Source: CAZIUL01 sp964542475 (GTDB lineage Bacteria; Planctomycetota; B15-G4; CAYZWU01). From it: a stretch of 14,043 nt of DNA. Where the stretch lies: contig CAZIUL010000088.1 in NCBI GenBank assembly GCA_964542475.1, positions 1 through 14,043 of the forward strand. The letters run 5' to 3'. The notes below the pieces were generated by a model, which was given only the letters and a program-made list of their open reading frames with translations, ran no database searches and had not been told where the DNA came from. Each line of letters opens with the position of its first letter. Positions within the stretch are counted from its first letter, which is position 1. The translations under genes were made by a program, and so were the position numbers. Below are positions 7,401 through 13,991 of this stretch, piece by piece.

Positions 7401-7955
7401 TTGAGACGCGACATTGAAGCCGGCTGCTTTTTCATGCCCAAGGACAGGATCCGTGCGAACAGCGTGATAGTGGACTACTTCAACCGTAGCTCCGGAAAGG
7501 ACGCGACCGGTTTTTTCGAGGATAAGAGGTTTATTCTGGAGGACTTCTATGGGGGCGGTTCGCTCGAGATCGACTGCGGGGTGAACGACGCGGATTACCT
7601 TACCGAGAATGAAGGCGCGTGTCTGAAGGATGTACCGGGTATGGGCGGCGAAGGTGAGGGCGATGGCGCGGGCAAGGCCTGGTTTATCGAAGAGGGCGGA
7701 ATCACCTACGTGGTTCCGCTTTCCCCGGACACTGTAGAGCTGACGATCGAGGTCACGAAAAAGGGAAGGGGGCGCTGCGAGGCAGAGGGCGAGCTTCTGT
7801 TCAGGGGAGGGATCGGCGGCAGGCACGAGACAAAGCTGTGCCGGCTTGATGACCCGGCGCTCTGGCAGGACGCGAGACTGGTTCTTCGCTTCGATGCCGA
7901 ACAAGGCGCTGCGAACGACGGATTCTACCTGGAGAAGATCGTGCTTTCGTGGTAG
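4476..7955 (+). CDS. Large exported multidomain protein with LamG/DUF1080-like domains and a HEXXH metallopeptidase core
   Basis: This 1159-residue protein has an N-terminal Sec signal peptide (cleavage probably after about residue 21, VAFA-GAV). Domains by eye: helical TPR-like segment (about 28-95); first LamG/DUF1080-type beta-sandwich (about 110-270, GWKAFRGRW); longer helical repeat segment (about 272-425); second LamG/DUF1080-type domain (about 430-605, opening LLYNGEDLGGW). A carbohydrate-binding-like beta domain follows (about 620-758), then a metallopeptidase domain (about 770-1025) and a C-terminal beta region (about 1030-1159). The peptidase shows HEMSH with H858, E859, H862, then PPWFGEG with E877, 14 residues after the second His. 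That is a gluzincin pattern compatible with, but not proof of, the M60/enhancin-like group. The likely role is degrading or remodelling an extracellular glycoprotein or glycan-rich substrate; this is inference. A GGGG at 4465-4468 serves the ATG. It follows repeat copy 2 and precedes the thioredoxin gene by 95 bp. Confidence 0.9.
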   Translation: MSRQMIRCIAFFLFGPWVAFAGAVQDNEETVSTEKGLASLKNETAGALLSFARTMTDEGRFDLAAKALKSAGILDPASAALDSARLRLTERKLTFPATASPYDMKDKAKPLYRSEKESLSGWKAFRGRWESQKDGMFCDSGGRDAFIYRSSKGPDRFGLSFRFMVSGENGKAGVVLGSAGRGKPGILFDADGMQLWDFKASKPLGGKVKARLKPIKAHSVDLVLRNDAVVVVVDGKTTLSGRIQELDPDRTGFYAAGKVLFSDPMLSGLEEDILVEMAEKESKRRNHLEAVPFLLRAREVNNRNAKVLAMLGEALSVLKFEDESVRCYEAFLTLPPVSTTGDRILKRSETAARDSIALAKKSTDLLEAELQVFVESVEAFVCSAIENNDTKEAEAAVQALEALDVHAGRTAELKTRLFVVARGGEKDGEKVLLYNGEDLGGWTKRHGEWSVKEEGAIEASCGLDGAAVLAADPLPRFERFLISTRQKGTGAYIDQGIRLKAGKDSYDFHLYKPMVGYSTMVGKKVTVEKNGSAVLFKGMQGKGLTASDWYEVELLVDMNLVTYLFEGEALFTKVMSGPVETEVALYVTAGRQGFFDSVAITPFGSEERYLSFLDEKGLDKRCVIECEAAEQAGSGSGKGRVREQPFAYNGRSLAGALDAKEPVAYRFKSLNMDSAVLSLRYSAPGDKYSGSQSRTRIALTLDSVPVVEELCLLSTGDSRSFKYCKAALGNLTRGWHELGLLLIEGGKGILLDRIEITGPDSVPEGEVRLVSSGELDNFKIRLSPGIVLPGDVDEIFSLLEVMRSYMVDYYGFEPSNPLFFNLIARECWADPHKGGYAGGDNLYIPDDITFSNIATIMHEMSHCFDYKQGYNPPWFGEGKSFPCYDRFVDETHGRYRRFQQPFVRSNVRKGKQSFEALEYKGENLFQFWGTEKFPYWGKTPDGRDLTHQGYAAANWFCNELSRFLGPSWLKDYFALLRRDIEAGCFFMPKDRIRANSVIVDYFNRSSGKDATGFFEDKRFILEDFYGGGSLEIDCGVNDADYLTENEGACLKDVPGMGGEGEGDGAGKAWFIEEGGITYVVPLSPDTVELTIEVTKKGRGRCEAEGELLFRGGIGGRHETKLCRLDDPALWQDARLVLRFDAEQGAANDGFYLEKIVLSW

Positions 7956-7985
7956 GAAGAAGTGTTCGGCGTTCAGGAAAACGAT

Positions 7986-8025
7986 GTAGGGGCGACCCCC
8001 CGTGGGCGCTCTCCGGGCGAAGCTC
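7986..8025. repeat. GC-rich degenerate palindromic intergenic segment
   Basis: The segment starting GTAGGGGCGACCCCCCGTGG resembles intergenic repeats seen in several bacterial genomes, in which GGGCGACC pairs with GGTCGCCC. Here the second arm is altered to GGGCGCTC, so the hairpin is imperfect. There is only one copy in this window, so repeat status is from memory of similar sequences. It could also weakly terminate transcription of the upstream gene, although no T-run follows. Confidence 0.3.
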
Positions 8026-8038
8026 GCGATAAGTGAAA

Positions 8039-8041
8039 GGA
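8039..8041 (+). promoter_or_regulatory. Ribosome binding site that sets the thioredoxin-like gene start
   Basis: GGA within AAAGGA lies 9 bases before the ATG at 8051. It overlaps the in-frame GTG at 8033, so that GTG is unlikely to be the start. Confidence 0.6.
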
Positions 8042-8050
8042 AACCTGATC

Positions 8051-8650
8051 ATGACGGAAAAACCCAAGTACTATGACATCCGCGAGGGCTTCTGGCGGAA
8101 ACATTTCGAGCGCGCAGCTTCTTTTGACCGGTTCCTCGAAGAGGGCGATCCGGCATTCGCCGAGAGATGGTGTAAAAACATGGCAGCCCTGCCTGGGCTG
8201 TGCCCGGAGGATCGGGCACGGCTTTCAGGCCACAACCGCGAGGTGAACGTTCTGGTGTACTGCGCTGCCTGGTGCGGGGACTGCGCGAGGCAGATCCCGA
8301 TGGTGAAAATGATCGCCGAGGCTGTGGGTCCCGGCGCGAAGATGCGCCTCATCGACCGCGACGAGTCCGAGGAGCTGAAAGACGAGCTCCGCATACTTGG
8401 AGCCATGCGCGTGCCCGTGGTCGTTTTCCTCACGGAGGATTTCCATGAGATCGGCCGGGTGGGCGATCGAATGCTGAGCGCTTACCGCAGAAAGCTGGAT
8501 GCGAATGCGGGAGAGGCCTGCGACACCGGCCTGGTGGTGCAGCCCGTGGAAGCGCTTCAGGAGGAGCAGGCCGAGTGGGTGGGTTTTTTCGAGCGGATGC
8601 TCATCATGCTCCGCCTTGCCCCGCCGCTCCGGGCGCGTCATGGTGATTAG
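8051..8650 (+). CDS. Thioredoxin-fold protein with WCGDC active site
   Basis: This is a cytoplasmic thioredoxin-like protein of 199 residues with no signal peptide. The redox pair is C75-G-D-C78 in CAAWCGDC, and the cis-proline loop is RVPVVVF with P122. An N-terminal helical extension of about 60 residues precedes the beta-strand NVLVY. The WCGDC form with a helical N-terminus matches the Thioredoxin_9-type family rather than classical WCGPC thioredoxin; Asp in place of Pro usually shifts the redox potential. A third cysteine (C71) sits just before the motif. A role in disulfide reduction or thiol redox balance is inferred; no partner is identified. The start at 8051 is supported by AAAGGA 9 bases upstream. 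It is co-directional with the large exported protein gene 95 bp upstream and convergent with the YfcC gene. Confidence 0.9.
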   Translation: MTEKPKYYDIREGFWRKHFERAASFDRFLEEGDPAFAERWCKNMAALPGLCPEDRARLSGHNREVNVLVYCAAWCGDCARQIPMVKMIAEAVGPGAKMRLIDRDESEELKDELRILGAMRVPVVVFLTEDFHEIGRVGDRMLSAYRRKLDANAGEACDTGLVVQPVEALQEEQAEWVGFFERMLIMLRLAPPLRARHGD

Positions 8651-8760
8651 CTGACCCGGCGCCGGCCGATTTTCCTGGAGGGCGGCACTCTGTTACCGAC
8701 TTGTGCACCGCGAGAAAAGGGGACTGCAAGCGTGGACTCAACCGCATTTCAAAGTAAATT

Positions 8761-10143
8761 TCAATACCCTGAAAGCACGGCGATCACCAGTGCTACCGCT
8801 GCAACGATGTAGATCTTGATGAGAAGCGGGATCACGAAGCGGAACCAGCGCTGGTACGGTATCCTTCCAAGCGCGAGCATTCCCATCAGGAGCGCGTTCG
8901 TGGGAACGATCATGTTGGTGAAACCGTCACCGAACTGGTATGCGAGCACCGCGGTCTGCCGCGACACACCGGTAAGGTCTGAAAGAGGCGCCATGATCGG
9001 CATGGTCACGTAGGCCTGGCCTGATCCGGACGGGATGAAGAGGTTGCACAGGCTCTGGACCATGAGCATTCCGATCGCTGAAAGCCATGCGGGCAGTCCT
9101 TCGAGCATGTTGGCGATCCCGTTGATCACGGTGTCCGTTATCAGCGCCTCGTCCATTACCACGCGGATCGCGCGCGCGAACCCGATGAGAAGTGCGGCAG
9201 TGGTGAGTTCGGCAGCGCCTTTGCAGAACTCCCTTGCTGTCATGTTCGGGTTCATCCACGCTATGAGCGCGGACAAGAGGCCGAGTCCCGCAAAAACCGC
9301 TGCGAGCTCCTCGAGGTACCAATCCCTGAACTTGATCCCCCAGACGAAAAGAACGACCGCGATCACAAAGGCTGCCAGCACAAATCCGCGCCTCCAAGTG
9401 AGGCGCACATCCGCGGGCATCTTGAACCCCTTGCTGTAGTCAACGTCGCGGACCAGGCTGAACGACCGGTCGTGCCTGATGCGTCGCGCGTACCTCATGA
9501 TGTGATGGATCGAGATCGCTAGGCAGACCAGGAGCAGGATCCACCTGAACATCTGGCCCGAGGTCGGTTCGATGCCTGCGATGTTCTGCGCGATGACCAC
9601 GGTGAACGGATTGAGAGCGGCGCACCCGTATCCGATGCCCGCGCCGATGTACACGATTCCCATCGCGACTATGGCATCCATTTCGAGTGCGATGCACATG
9701 GTGACCAGGAGCGGGATGAACGGCATGTACTCCTCAGCCATTCCGATGGTGGAGGAGCCAAGCGCGAAGAGCGCGAGCGTTCCCCCGACAAGAAGGATCG
9801 GGCTTTTCCCGAACCACTTTACAGCTCCGCCGATCACGGCGTCGATAGCGCCCGTGGCGCGGATGATTCCGATGGCCCCGCCGATTATGAAAACGAAGAA
9901 AATAATGTCCGCGGCCTCTGCCATGCCTCTCGGGATCGCGGTCAGCACGGCGTAGACAGGCAGGGAGTCTTTGTCTTCATCAGGGATCTCGGTGTAGCTT
10001 CCGGGAACCACCTGTTCCTTGTGGCTCCCTGGTACGGCACAACGCTCGAACCTGCCCGCGGGAATGAAATAAGACAAGGCCCAGGCCGCGAATATCAGGC
10101 AGAAGATCAGAACGAGTGAATCCGGGAACCTGAACGATTTCAT
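8761..10143 (-). CDS. YfcC-family (C4-dicarboxylate/basic amino acid-type) membrane carrier
   Basis: This inner-membrane carrier has 460 residues and about 11-13 hydrophobic helices. It belongs to the YfcC/DcuC superfamily (anaerobic C4-dicarboxylate carrier Pfam group), which also includes ArcD-like arginine/ornithine exchangers. Family marks are the N-terminal ALSYFIPAGRFER (22-34), NPFTVVIAQNIAG (178-190), PSGSGQAYVTMPIMAPL (371-387) and FGDGFTNMIVPTNALLMG (404-421). The repeated NPFT and PSGSGQ loops are the presumed substrate and ion sites of the inverted-repeat fold. The substrate cannot be told from sequence; dicarboxylates, arginine/ornithine and peptides are all possible. The ATG at 10143 begins 7 bases after the ThyX stop codon, so translation is probably coupled to ThyX. 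No separate strong ribosome site is seen; the nearest purine run, AAAGGGAAAG, lies inside the end of thyX. Confidence 0.92.
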   Translation of the reverse strand: MKSFRFPDSLVLIFCLIFAAWALSYFIPAGRFERCAVPGSHKEQVVPGSYTEIPDEDKDSLPVYAVLTAIPRGMAEAADIIFFVFIIGGAIGIIRATGAIDAVIGGAVKWFGKSPILLVGGTLALFALGSSTIGMAEEYMPFIPLLVTMCIALEMDAIVAMGIVYIGAGIGYGCAALNPFTVVIAQNIAGIEPTSGQMFRWILLLVCLAISIHHIMRYARRIRHDRSFSLVRDVDYSKGFKMPADVRLTWRRGFVLAAFVIAVVLFVWGIKFRDWYLEELAAVFAGLGLLSALIAWMNPNMTAREFCKGAAELTTAALLIGFARAIRVVMDEALITDTVINGIANMLEGLPAWLSAIGMLMVQSLCNLFIPSGSGQAYVTMPIMAPLSDLTGVSRQTAVLAYQFGDGFTNMIVPTNALLMGMLALGRIPYQRWFRFVIPLLIKIYIVAAVALVIAVLSGY

Positions 10144-10150
10144 TGTGCAA

Positions 10151-11008
10151 TCACTTTCCCTTTTCCGTTTCCTTCACTTTCCCTTCGAGCGAGAGCTTAT
10201 CCTCGAACTCCCTTCGCACGCTTCCCTTGAGAGGGTTTTCATTTCCCGCGAGCATGGATTTCAGCGCCTTCACCTCTTTTCTTGACAGTGTGATCCCTTT
10301 CAAAACATGCTGCTCGAACGCATTGTATGCAAGGGGCGCCACCGCCTTGGCCATCTTTGACAGCACCCTGGCGTACTCGCGGATCTCCCACTGGGCATGC
10401 TGCTCAACGCGGAGCTTGAGAAAGTGAAAGAGGTTGTGCAGGTCGATCTGCCAGTACCACTGCGTGTAGAGGCTCAATGGCAGGTTCACCCTGGCGAGCT
10501 CGCGCGCGATCTTGTCGTTGATCAGCTCCTCGTAGCTTGTGTAGGTCGCGGCCTGGCCCTTTTTCAGGATGTCGATCACCTTTTTACGAAGCTTGGGCGG
10601 CACATCCTCTTCCGATCCGCCCTGGCGGTTCAGCTCGCTCTGGAACCGAACCTTGTCTTCCGCTGGAACGTAGAACTCGTGCTCCATGACGCTGTACCGT
10701 CCGGAGATCTCGTTCAGCCGCGCCGTGCGGTGGCGGACCCACTGCCTCGCCACGAAGATCGGCATCTTGGCGTGAAAGGTCAGGACAACCTGTTCGAACG
10801 GCGAGGTGTGCCTGTGTCGCATCAGGTAGCTGATGAGCCCCTTGTCCTCGCGCACGGTCTTGGTGCCGTCACCGTAGGAAACACGCGCCGCCTGAACGAT
10901 GCGTGCATCGCCTCCAAGATAGTCCACGAGCCGCACGAATCCGCGGTCAAGCACGGGAAACTCAACATCCAGCATCTCTTCGGCTTCAGGAACTATGATG
11001 TGCGCCAT
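10151..11008 (-). CDS. thyX: Flavin-dependent thymidylate synthase ThyX
   Basis: ThyX makes dTMP from dUMP with methylenetetrahydrofolate, using FAD and NADPH, in the cytoplasm as a homotetramer. The diagnostic RHRX7S motif is intact: R92-H93-R94 followed by TARLNEI and S102, continuing GRYS. Upstream lie LGGDARIVQAARVSYG (31-46) and HTSPFEQ (67-73), both typical. The C-terminal stretch LRVEQHAQWEIREYA carries the conserved Arg and Gln-rich region that contacts the nucleotide. At 285 residues it is within the family range. The start ATG at 11008 is preceded by GGGAAAAAACC, an acceptable ribosome site. It lies 74 bp downstream of the EamA transporter gene and 7 bp upstream of the YfcC carrier. 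Having ThyX instead of ThyA usually goes with lack of dihydrofolate reductase FolA in anaerobes; that cannot be checked here. Confidence 0.97.
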   Translation of the reverse strand: MAHIIVPEAEEMLDVEFPVLDRGFVRLVDYLGGDARIVQAARVSYGDGTKTVREDKGLISYLMRHRHTSPFEQVVLTFHAKMPIFVARQWVRHRTARLNEISGRYSVMEHEFYVPAEDKVRFQSELNRQGGSEEDVPPKLRKKVIDILKKGQAATYTSYEELINDKIARELARVNLPLSLYTQWYWQIDLHNLFHFLKLRVEQHAQWEIREYARVLSKMAKAVAPLAYNAFEQHVLKGITLSRKEVKALKSMLAGNENPLKGSVRREFEDKLSLEGKVKETEKGK

Positions 11009-11082
11009 GGTTTTTTCCCGAAAAGAATATCCTTAGAATCGCAACCTCAAAAACCCAAAGGGTAGCAGGAACAGGGAGCCTT

Positions 11083-11988
11083 TTAAAGGGATTTGATTGG
11101 AAGCATCACCAGCACGATTCCGGTCATGGCAATGGTCACCGCCACTGCCTTTTTCAATGTCAGGCGCTCTTTCAGGATCAGGGCTGCCAGGATGATCGCG
11201 AATATGGATGCGCTCTGGTTGAGGATACATGCCTGCGAGGCTGTGGTGTACTTGAATCCTCCGATCCAGAGTATGCAGGCAAGGTAGGCGCCGAGGACCG
11301 AGCCGGGAATGCTCAGCTTCCACTCTTTAGACGGGCGAAACACCGAAAAAAGCGCCTTGCGGTTCGGCATGAACAGGATGATCAAAAAAAGCCCGGCTGT
11401 GCCCGCTGCCAGGCGGATCAGGGTCGCCCAGACCATGGGGTAGTTGTTAAGCACCGGCTTGGCGATCACGATACCAAAGCCCATCAGAGCCATGTTCAGT
11501 GCGCCGAGCAGGATCCCCGCAACCATCTGCGTGCGGGTTCTACCCTTGGGGGGCTCGTGGCCTGAGGTTATCAGGACCGCCAGAAGCACCATGCCCGCGC
11601 CCACGTACTGGACCGTGGTCAGGCTTTCCGACAGCATGAGGAAGGAAAAGAAGATGATGAACGGACTGTACAGGCAGTCCACGATGGAGATGATGCTGAC
11701 CCCTACCAGGTTCAGGCTGTAAAAGAAGAGGGTGTCCGCCACGGTTATCCCGATGAATCCGCTAAGGGCAAGGATTCCGAACTCTTTCAGGGTGTGACCT
11801 TCGAGCAGGCCGAAGCCGTTCCCGAGAACAACGAGGGTCAATGCCATCAGGATGATGCCCACCGTGTTCTTGAACAGGTTCAGCGCCAGCGGCGGGATCT
11901 TTTCGCTTTTTTTGAAGAAGATCATGGCGAACGCCCACGATACGGCAGCCATCAGCGCGAGCGACGAGCCAAGGAGGTGGTGATCCAT
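11083..11988 (-). CDS. EamA/DMT-family transporter
   Basis: This inner-membrane protein has 301 residues, with ten hydrophobic helices arranged as two EamA repeats (about 8-140 and 155-298). The first repeat ends in the usual form, LSESLTTVQYVGAGMVLLAVL, and the second in LKERLTLKKAVAVTIAMTG, where E followed by a basic residue before the last helix is characteristic. Drug/metabolite transporters of this type export or import amino acids, nucleotide sugars or other metabolites; the substrate is not inferable. The ATG at 11988 has only a weak purine-rich site (GAAAGAAAG), and no better in-frame start is visible. It heads the minus-strand cluster EamA-thyX-YfcC and is divergent from the lipid kinase gene. 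Confidence 0.92.
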   Translation of the reverse strand: MDHHLLGSSLALMAAVSWAFAMIFFKKSEKIPPLALNLFKNTVGIILMALTLVVLGNGFGLLEGHTLKEFGILALSGFIGITVADTLFFYSLNLVGVSIISIVDCLYSPFIIFFSFLMLSESLTTVQYVGAGMVLLAVLITSGHEPPKGRTRTQMVAGILLGALNMALMGFGIVIAKPVLNNYPMVWATLIRLAAGTAGLFLIILFMPNRKALFSVFRPSKEWKLSIPGSVLGAYLACILWIGGFKYTTASQACILNQSASIFAIILAALILKERLTLKKAVAVTIAMTGIVLVMLPIKSL

Positions 11989-12190
11989 TACAAAGGCTTT
12001 CTTTCAGGTGTAAAAACGTATGGTCTTCCTGTGAAGAAAAAAGCAGACAGAATAGTTACCATTATTGCGAAGGCTAAAAAACCAATTTTCCTGGCTGATT
12101 AACGAGGGGCAGTGGATAGAATTTTTGTGTGCATGGCATGGTCCGCTGTTTTATGTACAGGAGGGCAGCCGCGCTCGACGCGTGGTGCGG
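11989..12190. promoter_or_regulatory. Divergent intergenic region between EamA transporter and lipid kinase
   Basis: These 202 bases between divergent genes are more A/T-rich than the flanking coding DNA, as expected of a promoter region. AGGAGGG at 12159-12165 is a strong ribosome-site word but lies 25 bases before the chosen kinase start. It lies 16 bases before in-frame GTG codons at 12182 and 12185, so the true start may be slightly earlier. I see no clear -35/-10 pair, operator or RNA gene. Confidence 0.35.
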
Positions 12191-13126
12191 ATGATGGATA
12201 AACCCGGGAAACCGTTAAAAAAGATTCTCTTTATCGTGAGCCCTGTATCTAGGCCCTCGTGGGTGAAGCGGTATGTTCCGCATATCATCGAGTCGTTAAA
12301 CAGTGCCGGGATCGATGTGGAGAAGGCGCTCACCAGGGGGCCGGGCGATCCGGGACGCCTGGCCGGGGAAGGAGCCGGGCAATACGACGCAGTGCTGGTG
12401 GCGGGCGGTGACGGAAGCATCAACGAGGCAATGAACGCGCTCGCGGGATCGAAAACGCCGGTGGGCATCATCCCGTTCGGTACTGTGAACGTATTCGCCA
12501 GGGAGATGGCGATCCCCTTGAACCCGTTGAAAGCGGCGAAAGCGTTCGAAACAGGCCAGGTCCGGTCGTTTGACATGGGAAGGTTCGGGCAGCGGCGGTT
12601 CCTGCTCATGGCCAGCTACGGGTTTGATGTCCATGTTCTGGAGCGGAATCCGGCGTTTTTGAAACGGATTCTGGGAAGGTATTCTTACCTGCTTACATCG
12701 CTTTTCATTCTTCCATTTTTCCGGGGGCGGCCGATAAAGCTATATGTGGATGATCATGAAAAGCCGCGCGAGGCGTTTTTTGCAGTGTTCTCGAACTCGA
12801 AACGTTACGCGGGCGAGCATACTATTGCTCCTGATGCGGACATGAACGACGGGCTTCTTGATCTGACGCTCGTCACGGCTCCGGGTAGGCTGGGTGTGCT
12901 CAAAACCATGACAGCGTTTTTTTTCGGCAGGCTTTCGAAAAAGCCGTGGACCGAGACAATGAAAGCGCAAAAGGTGAGGGTGGAGAACCGGGGAAAGGAG
13001 AGGTTCCAGATGGATGGGGACACCTTTTCGCCTGAAGGCGACGAGATAACGGTGGAGAGGTCGGCCATCTGTGTGGTTGTGCCCGTGAAGGACGGGCCGA
13101 GGCAGATAAGGAGCAGTGATGGGTAG
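12191..13126 (+). CDS. Diacylglycerol kinase-family lipid kinase (YegS/DgkB/LCB5 type)
   Basis: This is a cytoplasmic or membrane-peripheral lipid kinase of 311 residues, which phosphorylates diacylglycerol or a related lipid with ATP in phospholipid turnover. It shows the nucleotide-binding GGDGSINEA (72-80; usually GGDGT), PFGTVNVFAREM (95-106; usually GTxNDFA), the C-terminal beta-sandwich motif APDADMNDGLLDL (213-225) and QMDGD (273-277), which contributes to the metal site. The first strand ends in SPVS where most members have NPxxG. These variations leave the fold clear but make the substrate uncertain. ATG at 12191 is the first ATG just before the conserved KKILFIV strand. Upstream in-frame GTGs at 12182 and 12185 are alternatives. 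It is transcribed alone, divergent from the EamA gene, and ends 94 bp before the lipoprotein gene. Confidence 0.9.
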   Translation: MMDKPGKPLKKILFIVSPVSRPSWVKRYVPHIIESLNSAGIDVEKALTRGPGDPGRLAGEGAGQYDAVLVAGGDGSINEAMNALAGSKTPVGIIPFGTVNVFAREMAIPLNPLKAAKAFETGQVRSFDMGRFGQRRFLLMASYGFDVHVLERNPAFLKRILGRYSYLLTSLFILPFFRGRPIKLYVDDHEKPREAFFAVFSNSKRYAGEHTIAPDADMNDGLLDLTLVTAPGRLGVLKTMTAFFFGRLSKKPWTETMKAQKVRVENRGKERFQMDGDTFSPEGDEITVERSAICVVVPVKDGPRQIRSSDG

Positions 13127-13147
13127 AATTTGCGGGTGTATCGGCTG

Positions 13148-13207
13148 ACCCGTATATTTCGTAATTCTCGTCTCAAGGAGCCGCAGCAGAGGTTGAAATG
13201 AGCGGAT
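13148..13207. repeat. Short degenerate relative of the 174-bp palindromic repeat
   Basis: This 60-bp segment begins ACCCGTATATTTC and ends with GCCGCAGCAGAGG...GAAATGAGCGGAT followed by TA. Its two ends align with the two ends of the full element (ACCCGC-x3-TTTCAT and GCCGCAGCAGAAG...GATGAAATATGCGGGT), but the whole central stem is missing. The arms still pair partly (CCG/CGG, ATTTC/GAAAT). The left neighbour is TG rather than TA. It is best read as an internally deleted, decayed or different-subfamily copy. It lies directly before the ribosome site of the lipoprotein gene, so it forms part of that gene's leader. Confidence 0.6.
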
Positions 13208-13211
13208 TAAT

Positions 13212-13215
13212 GAGG
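13212..13215 (+). promoter_or_regulatory. Ribosome binding site of the lipoprotein gene
   Basis: GAGG lies 5 bases before the ATG at 13221 and immediately after the short repeat remnant. Confidence 0.55.
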
Positions 13216-13220
13216 TAAAC

Positions 13221-13991
13221 ATGCGTATCATACTGAAAACTTTTGTTCTCCTGTTTATTCCCGCCATGTTCATTCTGAACTGCTTGCTCTCCGCCTGCTC
13301 CGTCCAGGCAGACGAACCTCAGGTGATCAAGGACGACTGGTATGTTCTCACGTACGATGGCAAGGAGACCGGTTGGAACAACGAGAAGACGGTCGGTTTC
13401 GAGAAGGATGGAGAAAAGTGCTACAAGACCTACATCGAGATCAGGGACACGTCGTATGTCGACGGGGGGCGCGTCATTTCCGAGCTGAGTGACTGGGTGC
13501 TCGAGGATCACCGGGGATCGATTATCGAAATGCATTCCGAAACGAAAGCCGGTGGCCGGACATCGACACAGCATTTGAAAGTGAAGGGAGACATTGCCGA
13601 GCTGGTTCGGTCCAAAGACGGTGTGGAAGAAAAAAGCATCATTTACTGGGAGGAGTTGGTTCTTGGTCCCATGGGGATACACCTGTTCATGCTAGAGAAA
13701 TGCCTTGAACCGGGAGCCATTCAGGTGGTCAGATCGTACCGGCTCTACAAGGACGGCGTCTTTGACCTGTCCATTGAAAGCATCGGCTGGGAGGAGGTCG
13801 AGCTGCTTGAAGGCGGAAAGGAAAAGCTCTTCCATCTGGGCATAAAGGGATTCATGCCCGACGGTATTGTGACCGAGATCTTCGTGGATTCTAAATGCAT
13901 CGTGAAGAAATTTACTGCGGTGACGGGCGGCACCATCGCCGGCGGATACGGGACAACGGAAAAGCGGGCAAAGGAAGCGATCGAAGATTAG
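13221..13991 (+). CDS. Putative lipoprotein, similar to the N-terminal part of transglutaminase-like exported proteins
   Basis: This 256-residue exported protein has a hydrophobic signal segment (4-22) and a lipobox L23-S24-A25-C26, predicting lipidation at C26. Ser at +2 suits the outer membrane. Alternatively, signal peptidase I could cut after VQA (residue 30). The mature part is beta-rich and begins DDWYVLTYDGKETGWNNEK, a pattern like the W-Y-x-x-x-x-x-G-x-x-x-G-W opening of beta domains preceding transglutaminase cores in some exported proteins. No transglutaminase core or Cys-His-Asp set follows: the protein ends with a glycine-rich TGGTIAGGYG and a charged tail. It may therefore be a stand-alone version or an unrelated beta protein; I do not recognise a named family. 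GAGG 5 bases upstream supports the start. A degenerate copy of the window's repeat sits in its leader. Confidence 0.85.
   Translation: MRIILKTFVLLFIPAMFILNCLLSACSVQADEPQVIKDDWYVLTYDGKETGWNNEKTVGFEKDGEKCYKTYIEIRDTSYVDGGRVISELSDWVLEDHRGSIIEMHSETKAGGRTSTQHLKVKGDIAELVRSKDGVEEKSIIYWEELVLGPMGIHLFMLEKCLEPGAIQVVRSYRLYKDGVFDLSIESIGWEEVELLEGGKEKLFHLGIKGFMPDGIVTEIFVDSKCIVKKFTAVTGGTIAGGYGTTEKRAKEAIED

Noticed and set aside
6999..7904. 301-codon minus-strand open frame opposite the exported metallopeptidase
   Set aside because: The plus-strand frame carries the signal peptide, HEXXH and continuous domains. The antisense translation has no recognisable motif.
8651..8675. CCGGCGCCGG palindrome (8656-8665) after the thioredoxin-like gene as a terminator
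   Set aside because: The palindrome has no room for a loop with more than three paired bases, and only four T residues follow after a gap. It is not a convincing intrinsic terminator.
11050..11070. ACCC-TTT-GGGT followed by T residues (minus strand) as a terminator after the EamA gene
   Set aside because: A four-base-pair stem with a three-base loop is too weak to call a terminator.
13132..13153. GCGGGT...ACCCGT inverted repeat after the lipid kinase as a terminator or tail-to-tail repeat remnant
   Set aside because: The stem is five to six base pairs with no T-run. The GCGGGT lacks the preceding GATGAAATAT of a true element end.
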